From JAPLDB01 sp038230515 (GTDB lineage: Bacteria; Bacteroidota; Bacteroidia; AKYH767-A; 2013-40CM-41-45): 64,000 nucleotides of DNA. The notes beneath the pieces are model-generated. The model saw only the letters and a program-made list of their open reading frames with translations. It made no database searches and was not told where the DNA came from. Location of the stretch: contig JBBRND010000016.1 of NCBI GenBank assembly GCA_038230515.1, positions 1 through 64,000 of the forward strand. The letters are read 5' to 3'. The position numbers and the translations under genes were made by a program. This document shows, piece by piece, positions 24,906 through 33,474 of this stretch; the first letter of the stretch is position 1, and each line of letters begins with the position of its first letter.

Positions 24906-27311
24906 CTAGTTCACCTTGCTTACAATAAGCGTATTCGTAACACTGTCTTCATTTGAAAGCCGAACAAAATAAATTCCTGTTGACCACTCAGCAGTATTGA
25001 TGCGGATAGAAGAACCGTTATTTGCAATTGAAGAAAAAATCTTTTCTCCCAAAGAATTGTAAACCTCAAGCGAATTATTTTTTCCTTTCAACGCACTTCC
25101 ATCAATCATCATCACATTTGTAAAAGGATTCGGGAATGAATGAAGAGAAGAAGCTGAAAGTTCGTTTACTCCTACACCGTTATCAATCACTTGAAATTTA
25201 TCAAGTCCCGCTTCTACTACATTGCCCGGATTTGGATCACTCGTGCGAACAATCAATTGCATGTTCGCAGTCGGGGCAATTAAACTGTTGAGGTTGGTAT
25301 AAACTTTCGGCACCCACTGACTCATCGAGGTTGATGTGTGAAGATTTGTTTCAAGAGTAACAGTAGTAATTCCATTCGTAAGGCGAATCAACAACGTATC
25401 ATTTGGAGTTCCGTTTTGACTATTGCCATCATACCACCACCTGTCGAAATCAAGTTCTGGCGACCCGTAAGTGGTAAGATCAAACAAAGGAGAAGTCAAT
25501 ATAACATATCCATCAGACGGATCAACATCATGATCAAACGGACCGCCACCGCCATTGTCTGTTACATAAGCAAGATCGAGACAATCAGTGGCATCATCCA
25601 CTCCTGGATTTGCAATTGCATTTCCATCCATCGTTTGTACAGGCACAGCACGCACCCATCCATTCGGACCGGCAGTTGCAGTAGTCCATCCGAAGTCGAG
25701 AGAGAAGTCATCGTAGTATCCTCTATCAAGAGTAATGATGAGTGGGCTTGTGCTGCCATCAACCAAAATATTCTGGCAGTTCGTGTGATATCCCCACATA
25801 CCGGCAACCACATCATAAGTACCGCCAATAAAATTTCCCAAGCTGAAATTTCCTAACGCATCAGAATAAAATGTTTGCGTAGTTGTGCCATCACTAAAAA
25901 CAATTTGTGCATTGGCAATTGGGTTTGCTGTTCCAGCTTCAATAACCTGTCCTGAAAGCGCAACGCAGTTGATGCACACAAGTTGCACATCAAGATTGGT
26001 GAGTACTCCATTATTCAAAGTCACTCCGGTAATTGTTTTTGAGTAATAACCATTCTTGGAAAACTGAACATCATACATGCCCGCAGTAGCTGTCCCTGTA
26101 TAATAATTTCCAGTCAGGTTCGACAAGTGATTCGAAGTTGAAGTAAGAATTGTGACCGTAACTCCACTCAATGGTATAGTAGTGATGCTGTCCGTTACAA
26201 TACCCTCAAGATAACAGCCACGAACATACGTAGGAGTAAGAACAAAAAGTCCATTGCTCATATCAGAACACACAATATTTCCTGAAGGAAGAAAGGGATA
26301 CACCCCCCAGTCGCCATCAAACACACCGTTATTGTTTGCGGGATAAGTATCATAATGCCCCACCTCAATAGGATTCTTAGGACGGCTTTCATCAACAATC
26401 ACTACACCTTCCGTGTACCATGAAGTAATAGCATAATCATTTAAGATATGGGTGTTGTGAACAATAGTTCCGCTTCCAGGATCCGTTTGAAATCTCGAAA
26501 GCTCCGTGATATTACCAAGATTAGAAATATCATAAGCAGTAAGAAAAGAGTTCGTTGTTTCATCAGTGGTAAACATGGTGTGATGATCATCACTCAACCA
26601 CGTATTATGTGTAAATGCATTTGGAGTTTGTTGAGTTGCGAGAAGAACAGGATTGCTTTTATTACTCAAATCAACAATGGAAACGTAACCATCATAAATG
26701 TGTCCGAAATAAGCAGTATCATTCTGAACATAGCCATCATGCACATAAGGATTTCCTGTAGGCGCAATAAATTCTCCCATGTAATGAGGATTCAATGGAT
26801 CAGAAATATCAAGGAACAAAGGATACCCATGATTGGTGGCTCCGTGTTGCTGAACATTACTTCCATATAAATAAAGATATGCTTTTGCTGTATCAATATG
26901 CAATGCATGAATGGTTTGTATCATTCCTGCAATTCCTCCATCGCCAGTGTAAGTTGTAGTATTGATGCTAGCAGGAAGATTTGAAAGATCAACGATCTGC
27001 AAGCCATCACAACATTGTTCAGTTGTTACGTATGCGTAATCTCGATATGTTTTTACTTCTCGCCACTCGGACTGATTTCCGGGAACAGAAAATTTCACAA
27101 CAGGCGTATCAGGGTTTGTAACATCAATAATATCTAATCCATTTGCCCAGCCCAGCAAAGCATACTCATGCCCGGAGTGATCAACGTAACCGCCAATATT
27201 GGCTGTTGCCGGAAATGCCCCATAAGGAATGTTAGAACGGAACTGAATATTCAACTGTGCAAAAAGCTGAGTGGATAAAAGCGCGAATACGACAAGTAGA
27301 GTTTTTTTCAT
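24906..27311 (-). CDS. T9SS-sorted choice-of-anchor-B (LVIVD) protein
   Basis: This is an exported protein of about 801 residues. The signal peptide (MKKTLLVVFALLSTQLFAQL) begins at ATG 27311; the upstream ATG at 27371 adds an unlikely extension. The N-terminal half holds LVIVD-type propeller repeats (NGLDIIDVTNPDTPVVK, DGLQIVDLSNLPA, GYVSIVDLSNKSNPV). Two carboxypeptidase-regulatory-like domains follow (about 380-540), then a jelly-roll-like region with a WWYDGNSQNGTPNDTLLIRL segment and a type A sorting domain (NPFTNVMMID to TLIVSKVN). It is probably a surface-attached binding protein. The gene is convergent with thiolase. Confidence 0.88.
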   Translation of the reverse strand: MKKTLLVVFALLSTQLFAQLNIQFRSNIPYGAFPATANIGGYVDHSGHEYALLGWANGLDIIDVTNPDTPVVKFSVPGNQSEWREVKTYRDYAYVTTEQCCDGLQIVDLSNLPASINTTTYTGDGGIAGMIQTIHALHIDTAKAYLYLYGSNVQQHGATNHGYPLFLDISDPLNPHYMGEFIAPTGNPYVHDGYVQNDTAYFGHIYDGYVSIVDLSNKSNPVLLATQQTPNAFTHNTWLSDDHHTMFTTDETTNSFLTAYDISNLGNITELSRFQTDPGSGTIVHNTHILNDYAITSWYTEGVVIVDESRPKNPIEVGHYDTYPANNNGVFDGDWGVYPFLPSGNIVCSDMSNGLFVLTPTYVRGCYLEGIVTDSITTIPLSGVTVTILTSTSNHLSNLTGNYYTGTATAGMYDVQFSKNGYYSKTITGVTLNNGVLTNLDVQLVCINCVALSGQVIEAGTANPIANAQIVFSDGTTTQTFYSDALGNFSLGNFIGGTYDVVAGMWGYHTNCQNILVDGSTSPLIITLDRGYYDDFSLDFGWTTATAGPNGWVRAVPVQTMDGNAIANPGVDDATDCLDLAYVTDNGGGGPFDHDVDPSDGYVILTSPLFDLTTYGSPELDFDRWWYDGNSQNGTPNDTLLIRLTNGITTVTLETNLHTSTSMSQWVPKVYTNLNSLIAPTANMQLIVRTSDPNPGNVVEAGLDKFQVIDNGVGVNELSASSLHSFPNPFTNVMMIDGSALKGKNNSLEVYNSLGEKIFSSIANNGSSIRINTAEWSTGIYFVRLSNEDSVTNTLIVSKVN

Positions 27312-27450
27312 TTGGAGTTTTGATTTAAGGAGATGCAAGTAAGGTTTAATAGCGGAATTCTCCAAACACAATTATCTTCCATCAGCAGGAATTCATGTTG
27401 AGTAACGGAGTCGGGCTTTTAATACTTGTTCATAAAATGCAAATGCAGAA

Positions 27451-27480
27451 TTTGGTATCTATTCAAAATAATTACTTTTG
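27451..27480 (+). promoter_or_regulatory. Bacteroidota-type promoter for SPT gene
   Basis: TTTG (27451-27454) and TACTTTTG (27473-27480) are separated by 18 bp, a match to the TTTG/TAnnTTTG consensus. The SPT-like start is 79 bp downstream, leaving a normal leader. No other promoter-like pair is seen in the 247-bp gap. Confidence 0.65.
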
Positions 27481-27558
27481 TCCGTCTGAAATAAACGGAT
27501 TGAATAAAGGAGCAGACTGCACGAACTACAAATAACGTTTAACAGGTAACTTCTCAGC

Positions 27559-28800
27559 ATGGATTTATTTGAAAAGATATCAAAGAACCGCGGACCCATC
27601 GGACAACATGCGAAGGACTCGCATGGTTATTTTACGTTTCCGAAACTTGAAGGTGAAATTGGTACGCGTATGATCTTTCGCGGAAAGGAACGATTGATCT
27701 GGAGTTTGAATAATTACCTCGGTCTTGCCAATCACCCTGAAGTTCGCAAAGTAGATGCAGAAGCATCGACAAAATTCGGATTGGGTTTACCGATGGGCGC
27801 TCGAATGATGAGCGGCAACAGTAATCAGCATGAGCAATTGGAAAATGAATTAGCTGCTTTTGAAAATAAAGAAGATGCTATTCTCCTCAACTTTGGATAT
27901 CAGGGAATGGTATCAGCAATTGATTGCCTGGTTGACCGTCATGATGTAATTGTTTACGACTCTGAAAGTCATGCATGCATTATTGACGGAGTTCGCCTTC
28001 ACATGGGGAAGCGGTTTGTATATCCACATAACGACATTTCCAATTGTGCGAAGCAGTTAGAACGTGCTACCCGTATTACTGAAGAAAGCGGTGGCTCAAT
28101 TCTTCTTATCACCGAAGGAGTTTTCGGAATGAGTGGTGATCAGGGAAAACTGAAAGAGATTGTCGCATTGAAAGGACGATTTAATTTCCGTTTGTTCGTT
28201 GATGATGCTCACGGTTTCGGTACCATGGGAAAAACAGGTTCAGGCACAGGAGAAGAACAAAACGTGCAGGATGGAATTGATATTTACTTCGGCACTTTTG
28301 CAAAAAGCATGGCTTCTATTGGTGGCTTTATTGCGTCAACAGAAAGTGTTATTGAATATCTCCGTTACAACATGCGTTCGCAGATATTTGCAAAGTCGCT
28401 GCCAATGCCGTTTGTAATTGGTGCATTGAAAAGATTAGAGTTACTTCGCACGCAACCTCAGTTAAAAGATAATCTTTGGAAGATTGTGAATGCACTTCAA
28501 AGCGGATTGAACGAGGCGGGATTCAACATTGGAAAAACGCAAAGCCCTGTTACTCCGGTATATCTTAACGGAACCATTGGCGAAGCAACTAATTTAATTT
28601 ATGATCTTCGCGAGAACTACGATATCTTTTGCTCGATGGTTGTTTATCCTGTTGTTCCGAAAGGAATTATTATCTTGCGACTGATACCGACAGCGGTTCA
28701 TACACTTGAAGATGTAACGTACACAATTGATGCATTCCGCAAAGCGTATGTAAAACTGAAAGCGGGCGAATATGCATCTGAGAAAATTGCTTCATTCTAA
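27559..28800 (+). CDS. Serine palmitoyltransferase-like enzyme (AONS family)
   Basis: This 413-residue PLP enzyme of the alpha-oxoamine synthase family condenses an acyl-CoA with an amino acid. The PLP lysine is K249 in GTFAKSMASIGGF, and the phosphate and Asp motifs are VDDAHGFGTMG. The early segment WSLNNYLGLANHPEV is also typical. In Bacteroidota the version with this N-terminus commonly makes 3-ketosphinganine for sphingolipids. KBL and BioF are family alternatives, but no tdh or bio gene is adjacent. It is followed 53 bp later by the histone-like gene. Confidence 0.82.
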   Translation: MDLFEKISKNRGPIGQHAKDSHGYFTFPKLEGEIGTRMIFRGKERLIWSLNNYLGLANHPEVRKVDAEASTKFGLGLPMGARMMSGNSNQHEQLENELAAFENKEDAILLNFGYQGMVSAIDCLVDRHDVIVYDSESHACIIDGVRLHMGKRFVYPHNDISNCAKQLERATRITEESGGSILLITEGVFGMSGDQGKLKEIVALKGRFNFRLFVDDAHGFGTMGKTGSGTGEEQNVQDGIDIYFGTFAKSMASIGGFIASTESVIEYLRYNMRSQIFAKSLPMPFVIGALKRLELLRTQPQLKDNLWKIVNALQSGLNEAGFNIGKTQSPVTPVYLNGTIGEATNLIYDLRENYDIFCSMVVYPVVPKGIIILRLIPTAVHTLEDVTYTIDAFRKAYVKLKAGEYASEKIASF

Positions 28801-28853
28801 ATATCTATAACTAACCCAAATCAATTAATTACTAACTTTAAAATCTAAAGGAC

Positions 28854-29039
28854 ATGAAAGAGTACGAAAAAATCAAGCAACTCGTAACTGCTCTCGAAGA
28901 GGACGTTATTAAGTTCGGTGACAAAGGCAACAATGCTGCCGGAACCCGTGTTCGCAAAGGATTGCAAGAAATCAAACGCGCCTGTCAGGAAATGCGTGAT
29001 GCCGTGCAAGCCGCGAAAAAAGGCGACACTCCAGCTTAA
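28854..29039 (+). CDS. Histone H1-like (Hc1-type) small protein
   Basis: This 61-residue basic protein (MKEYEKIKQLVTALEEDVIKF, then AAGTRVRKGLQEIKRACQEMR) matches the small histone-H1-like proteins seen throughout Bacteroidota. They are lysine-rich helical proteins thought to bind DNA. Its tail AAKKGDTPA is shorter than in chlamydial Hc1. An A-rich leader precedes the ATG and a strong terminator follows at 29066. Nucleoid binding is a family inference. Confidence 0.85.
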   Translation: MKEYEKIKQLVTALEEDVIKFGDKGNNAAGTRVRKGLQEIKRACQEMRDAVQAAKKGDTPA

Positions 29040-29065
29040 AAACTGATCTTCTTCCTAATGAATTT

Positions 29066-29098
29066 CCCCATTCCGAGCTATTCGGGATGGGGCTTTTA
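29066..29098 (+). terminator. Rho-independent terminator after histone-like gene
   Basis: CCCCATTCCG (29066-29075) and CGGGATGGGG (29083-29092) form a 10-bp stem with one G-T pair and a 7-nt loop, followed by CTTTTATTTT. It lies 27 bp after the stop. Confidence 0.88.
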
Positions 29099-29221
29099 TT
29101 TTCTAACGGCTAAATTTATACAGCCAACCATCCGCCTAAAGATGTTAACTGATAGAACACCCTTGACGTGAGGTTGCTTTCGCTGCATATTTGCATCATA
29201 AATTTTATACAACAACAACCA

Positions 29222-29377
29222 ATGAAAAATTCTATCAAAAATCATCAAGCTCTCAGAAGCGCACTCTTCAGCATCATGCTTGGAATCTTAATCACACTTG
29301 CCATTGAAGTTACGGTTACAGGAACTTCATCGCAGATCAGTTTAGATTCCCAAACCTCTCAAATACAACAACGCTAA
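29222..29377 (+). CDS. Small membrane protein (51 aa)
   Basis: A 51-residue ORF starts MKNSIKNHQALRSALFSIM and has one hydrophobic helix (SALFSIMLGILITLAIEVTV) followed by a polar Gln/Ser-rich tail. The ATG at 29222 has an ACAACAACC A-rich leader. It is followed 39 bp later by another tiny ORF. No family was recognised. Confidence 0.45.
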   Translation: MKNSIKNHQALRSALFSIMLGILITLAIEVTVTGTSSQISLDSQTSQIQQR

Positions 29378-29416
29378 CCCCACCCCTTTTCAAAAATTAC
29401 TCTCTAAACAACAACC

Positions 29417-29521
29417 ATGATTACTCTTCTAGTCATCTCTCAAGTTTGGTTCGCAATTAAAAAAGCAAAACGCAAGCGCGAACTTCCTTCCGCATCCAAT
29501 TCCCTTGAATTGGGTGTTTAG
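29417..29521 (+). CDS. Tiny ORF (34 aa), basic
   Basis: A 34-codon ORF (MITLLVISQVWFAIKKAKRK) has a short hydrophobic start and a basic middle, with a leader (AAACAACAACC) like that of the preceding small ORF. The repeated leader style hints at a pair of tiny membrane peptides, but this could be spurious. Confidence 0.3.
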   Translation: MITLLVISQVWFAIKKAKRKRELPSASNSLELGV

Positions 29522-29544
29522 AAAAAAGGAAAATAAAATCCGAG

Positions 29545-30345
29545 TTACTTAAGAGTACTCTTCAACCCGCTCATTTCTTTCTCCATCTTTTCAATTGCAG
29601 AAACGATGGTTTTTTTTTGCACTGAATAATCGGGAATTTCATTGCTGATGAAATTGCAGAACTTCCACACTTCCTTTACCTCATTTGCATGAACTTCGTA
29701 CGGCTGATATTCATTGTTGAGTGAAACCAATTCTATTGACTTTTTTTTCCGGAGATTATTGTTCACGAGTTTGAAAACAATGCCGTCATCAATAGTAAGT
29801 ATAATGTAAGCTTGTCCGTCTTTAATGTCGAACCAGTTTTCGAGGTACTCGCCTATTACCCAGCTCTTGTCAGGAATAGGATTCATCGAGTCACCAGTTA
29901 ATTGAAACATACGATACTTGCGGTCATTCAAAAGAATGGGAAGTTGGAACGTGGGTAACTTCTTTATATAATCAGGATCGGCATATCCGCTGCGGTAGCC
30001 CGCACGCGTTTTGTGACTCACCATTTCAATGTTCTCTTTGTTGCTGCTGTCAATTGTGGTGGCAAGAATACGAAGCTTGGTTCCACGCACATATTGATCA
30101 TAGCCTAGTTCCATGTCGCGCAATTTGCTTTCAGAAATTTTTGAGAGATCAATCTTTACAAGCGTATCAATCGAAATTTTAAAATAATCTGAAAAGTCAA
30201 GCAAGGCATCCATTGCAGGATTGATGACTACTCCATTTTCATAACTGTTCAGTTTTGAACGGCTCATTTTTAATTCACTGGCAATCAAATCCTGAGTACG
30301 GTTTTTTCGTTTGCGAAGAAATTTAATGTTGGAATTGAAAAACAT
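29545..30345 (-). CDS. S24-family self-cleaving repressor (HTH plus LexA/CI-like peptidase)
   Basis: This 266-residue regulator has an N-terminal Xre-type helix-turn-helix (about 1-65, RKRKNRTQDLIASELKMSRSKLNSYENG). The C-terminal S24 domain has Ser153 in QLTGDSMNPIP and Lys192 in GIVFKLVNN, the LexA/CI dyad. An Ala-Gly pair at about 115-116 (TRAGYRSGY) is a candidate autocleavage site. It is divergent from the radical SAM, DinB and DnaE2 genes and separated from them by an operator-like sequence at 30357. It probably represses itself and the mutagenesis genes until RecA-dependent cleavage. RecA dependence is inferred. Confidence 0.88.
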   Translation of the reverse strand: MFFNSNIKFLRKRKNRTQDLIASELKMSRSKLNSYENGVVINPAMDALLDFSDYFKISIDTLVKIDLSKISESKLRDMELGYDQYVRGTKLRILATTIDSSNKENIEMVSHKTRAGYRSGYADPDYIKKLPTFQLPILLNDRKYRMFQLTGDSMNPIPDKSWVIGEYLENWFDIKDGQAYIILTIDDGIVFKLVNNNLRKKKSIELVSLNNEYQPYEVHANEVKEVWKFCNFISNEIPDYSVQKKTIVSAIEKMEKEMSGLKSTLK

Positions 30346-30356
30346 TGTCTATATTG

Positions 30357-30386
30357 TTATCAATTATTTGATAATATAATTATCAA
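30357..30386. promoter_or_regulatory. Candidate S24-repressor operator
   Basis: TTATCAA (30357-30363), TTGATAA (30368-30374) and TTATCAA (30380-30386) form two overlapping inverted arrangements with 4- and 5-bp centres. The cluster lies 12 bp upstream of the repressor ATG and 35 bp upstream of the radical SAM ATG, in a 75-bp divergent gap. This is where an autoregulated operator is expected. Confidence 0.7.
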
Positions 30387-30420
30387 AGGTATAAACAGAG
30401 GTTCACCCGGCAAAATTTTT

Positions 30421-31491
30421 ATGGATAATAATTCAACCAATATCAAAGGGCGTGGGGCGCAGATACAAACGCATAATCGCTTTCTCAAGCAGGCAGTGGT
30501 GGCTGAACACATTGAAGGTTTGGACGAGCCACTAATTACGAATGCGAATACAAAGGTATTTATTGAAAATCCAAAGAAGATCGTGAACAGGATTACAAGT
30601 CCTGACCTGCACATGATGAACAGCGCGAATCCATACCAGGGATGCGAGCATGGCTGCATTTATTGTTATGCACGCAACACACACAACTATTATGGTTTCA
30701 GTGCCGGGCTTGATTTTGAACGGAACATTATTGTAAAACCCACTGCTCCTGCCCTGCTCAGAAAATATTTTGAGAATAAAAACTACCAGCCCGAGTCCGT
30801 GATGTTTTCCGGGAACACGGATTGCTACCAGCCAATGGAACGTAGATATAAAATCACACGCAGCTTGCTTGAGGTTTGTATTCAGTACAAAAATCCTGTG
30901 GGCATCATTACAAAAAACAACTTGATACTTCGCGATCTTGATTTGCTGAAGGAACTTGCCTCGCAGCGACTCATTCACGTAATGGTTTCAATTACTTCTT
31001 TGAGAGATGAACTACGGCTGATGCTTGAGCCGCGCACTGCGACTTACAAAAACCGTTTGCACATTATTGAAGAGCTTTCTAAAAATAATATTCCGGCCGG
31101 TGTAATGATTGCTCCCGTTATTCCGGGACTTACGAGTGAAGAAATTCCGAACATCATGAAAGCGATTGCTGAGCGCGGTGCGCTGACGGCAGGATACACC
31201 ATTGTGCGGTTGAACGGAGAGATCAAAACTATTTTTCGTGACTGGCTTTACAAGAACCTGCCTGATGCTGCGGATAAAGTCTGGAATCAAATAACTGAAT
31301 GTCATGGCGGACAGGTGAATGATTCGCGCTATGGCACGCGCATGAGCGGTGAAGGAAAAATTGCTGAAAGCATCAAACAACTATTTACGATGGCCAAGAA
31401 AAAATATTTAGGCGGGAGGAAAATGCCGGAGTATGATTTTACAATCTTTAAAAGGCCGATGAAAGGGGGAGATCAATTAAAAATGTTTTAG
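30421..31491 (+). CDS. SPL-like (PA0069-type) radical SAM protein
   Basis: This 356-residue enzyme has the radical SAM cluster motif CEHGCIYCYAR (CxxxCxxC) with NPYQG before it, and a later SGNTDCYQPMERRYKITR signature. These features match the PA0069/spore-photoproduct-lyase-like family. Members have been linked with DNA repair but their substrate is unknown. In this locus it sits between the S24 repressor and the DinB and DnaE2-like polymerases, which supports a damage-response role. It ends 60 bp before dinB, so cotranscription is likely. Confidence 0.85.
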   Translation: MDNNSTNIKGRGAQIQTHNRFLKQAVVAEHIEGLDEPLITNANTKVFIENPKKIVNRITSPDLHMMNSANPYQGCEHGCIYCYARNTHNYYGFSAGLDFERNIIVKPTAPALLRKYFENKNYQPESVMFSGNTDCYQPMERRYKITRSLLEVCIQYKNPVGIITKNNLILRDLDLLKELASQRLIHVMVSITSLRDELRLMLEPRTATYKNRLHIIEELSKNNIPAGVMIAPVIPGLTSEEIPNIMKAIAERGALTAGYTIVRLNGEIKTIFRDWLYKNLPDAADKVWNQITECHGGQVNDSRYGTRMSGEGKIAESIKQLFTMAKKKYLGGRKMPEYDFTIFKRPMKGGDQLKMF

Positions 31492-31551
31492 CAGCCTCTC
31501 CTAATCCTCCATTGGCGGAAACAAATACAACGTTTATAAATAAAATATTAA

Positions 31552-33459
31552 ATGAGAAAAGATATAACAATTCTTAATGAGGGTGACTCCTCTCCCCTTT
31601 GGGGAGAGGTTGGGAGTGGGGCTCATCGTACGATAGTACACATGGATCTCGATTGCTTCTTCGTTTCAGTATCGCGGCTGCTAAATCCAAAACTGAAAGA
31701 TATGCCGGTGATAGTGGGTGGCGGAGAACGTGGAGTGGTGGCCGCATGTAGCTATGAGACGAGAAAGTTCGGCGTGCATAGTGCCATGCCGATAAAGCTT
31801 GCAAAGCGATTATGCCCTAAGGCGATTATCATTCGCGGAGATTATGATGAGTACAGCAAAAGGAGTGATGAAGTAACTGAGATCATCAGAGAAAAAATGC
31901 CATTGTACGAGCGAAACTCTATTGATGAGTTTTATATGGATCTCACGGGCATGGATCGCTTTTTCGGTTCCTACAACTATGCAACTGAAGTGCGTAAAAA
32001 AATAATGCGTGAAACGCGCTTGCCGATTTCATTCGGGATGAGCGCCAATAAAACAGTGAGTAAAGTTGCGACTGATGAAGCGAAGCCGAATAACCAGATG
32101 CAGGTTCCATTTGGTGATGAGAAAAATTTTCTTTCTGAATTATCGATAAGAAAAATTCCAATGATTGGAGAGAAAACCTATTTCCTTCTGAGAAACATGG
32201 GTGTGGAGCTGGTAAAAACATTACAGGAGATGCCGATGGAATTATTACAGAATGTGCTCGGTGAAAACGGAGTTTCAATCTGGAAGAAAGCAAACGGAAT
32301 CGATAACTCTCCTATTGAACCATACACTGAGCAGAAGAGCATGAGCCAGGAGGAAACTTTTGAAACAGATACTATTGACATGGAGAAGCTGAAAAATATT
32401 CTGATCGCAATGAGCGAGAAATTATGTTTTCGTTTGCGCACCCAAAATAAACTGACAGGATGTGTGACTGTAAAAATCCGCTACTCTAATTTTGATACGC
32501 ACAATATGCAGTGCCGCATCTCCTACTCTTCCAGCGACCACACCATCATTGCAGGGGTGAAAGAATTATTTGAGAAGCTCTACAACCGCAGAATGCTGAT
32601 ACGGTTGGTCGGAGTAAAGTTTAGTCATCTCGTTGGCGGCGGTCACCAGGTAAACATGTTTGATGATAATGTACATGTGTTAAATCTTTACCACACTATG
32701 GACATTATGCGCTTGAAATACGGAGAAGATAAAATACAGCGTGCCGCAGCGCTACATTTTTCTCTTCGCGGATTTAATCCATTCAACGGCATCAACAGTT
32801 CACCTGCTGTATCGCATGAAGCTAATGACAGCTATGTTGTTCCCTCAATAAAAAGTTTAAACACATTAATCAATCTTAAAAATAAAAGTGAAATCAAAAC
32901 AGAAAATCAAAACCAGAAAAGTGACCAAGGAATTTATGAGTACCTGCTCATTCTCAGTCCGCCCGCTGATGTTAAAAATGAAATCATGAAAATTAAAACT
33001 GCGTTTCATGAAAAACATAATCATGTACAGGCAATCAAATCAAGCCCACACAACACGCTCATCAACTTCGGCTTTAATACTGTCTTCGAAGAACAATTGG
33101 TTTCAAAGATTGATGAGGTAGTAAAATTTCATTCCACATTCGATACCAAACTGAAAGGATTCAACCATTTCAGAACGCACACTATTTATATAGGCGTGGA
33201 AACAGAAGCACCGATTGTAAATCTTGTTCGCTCTTTACATTCGGCATTAGCCCTTCCGTCAAGCCAATCTTTCTTCGCATGGAAGCCGCACGTAACGATT
33301 GCAAAGGGATTGGATGAAAATAAATTTAATGAGGCAATGCCTGACTTTGAAGCAAAAGCTTTCGAAGCATCTTTTCTAAGTACAAGCATTTTATTAATGA
33401 AACGCGCGAGAGCATTTGCGAAATATGAAATTGTAAAGGAGTTTCAGTTGGCAAATTGA
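31552..33459 (+). CDS. dinB: DinB/ImuB-like Y-family polymerase fused to 2H-phosphoesterase domain
   Basis: The 635-residue product starts with a short extension containing a REP-like insert (about 12-24). The Y-family polymerase follows: catalytic Asp in HMDLDCFFVSV (32-34) and Asp/Glu in NSIDEFYMDLTG (125-126), so it is probably active, unlike ImuB. The polymerase core and little finger run to about 430. Residues about 460-635 form a LigT/2'-5' RNA ligase-like 2H domain with two HxT motifs (HNT about 500, HVT about 580). The 2H domain could process nucleotide phosphodiesters. The fusion is unusual. It is flanked by the radical SAM and DnaE2-like genes in one apparent operon. Confidence 0.9.
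   Translation: MRKDITILNEGDSSPLWGEVGSGAHRTIVHMDLDCFFVSVSRLLNPKLKDMPVIVGGGERGVVAACSYETRKFGVHSAMPIKLAKRLCPKAIIIRGDYDEYSKRSDEVTEIIREKMPLYERNSIDEFYMDLTGMDRFFGSYNYATEVRKKIMRETRLPISFGMSANKTVSKVATDEAKPNNQMQVPFGDEKNFLSELSIRKIPMIGEKTYFLLRNMGVELVKTLQEMPMELLQNVLGENGVSIWKKANGIDNSPIEPYTEQKSMSQEETFETDTIDMEKLKNILIAMSEKLCFRLRTQNKLTGCVTVKIRYSNFDTHNMQCRISYSSSDHTIIAGVKELFEKLYNRRMLIRLVGVKFSHLVGGGHQVNMFDDNVHVLNLYHTMDIMRLKYGEDKIQRAAALHFSLRGFNPFNGINSSPAVSHEANDSYVVPSIKSLNTLINLKNKSEIKTENQNQKSDQGIYEYLLILSPPADVKNEIMKIKTAFHEKHNHVQAIKSSPHNTLINFGFNTVFEEQLVSKIDEVVKFHSTFDTKLKGFNHFRTHTIYIGVETEAPIVNLVRSLHSALALPSSQSFFAWKPHVTIAKGLDENKFNEAMPDFEAKAFEASFLSTSILLMKRARAFAKYEIVKEFQLAN
31587..31621. repeat. REP-like palindrome inside dinB N-terminus
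   Basis: CCTCTCCCC (31589-31597) and GGGGAGAGG (31601-31609) form a perfect 9-bp stem with a TTT loop, followed by TTGGGAGTGGGG. This resembles a dispersed intergenic element common in Bacteroidota genomes (from memory). It lies in frame within the dinB coding sequence, upstream of the first catalytic Asp, and encodes SSPLWGEVGSG. Confidence 0.6.
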
Positions 33460-33474
33460 TGAAAGGAATTAAGA

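Noticed and set aside
25338..25856. 172-residue plus-strand frame opposite the LVIVD protein
   Set aside because: It is antisense to a well-supported gene with clear domains and signal peptide.
29545..30345. Prophage based on the CI-like repressor
   Set aside because: No integrase, structural or lysis genes are nearby; the neighbours are DNA-damage polymerases, so a chromosomal SOS-type regulator is a better reading.
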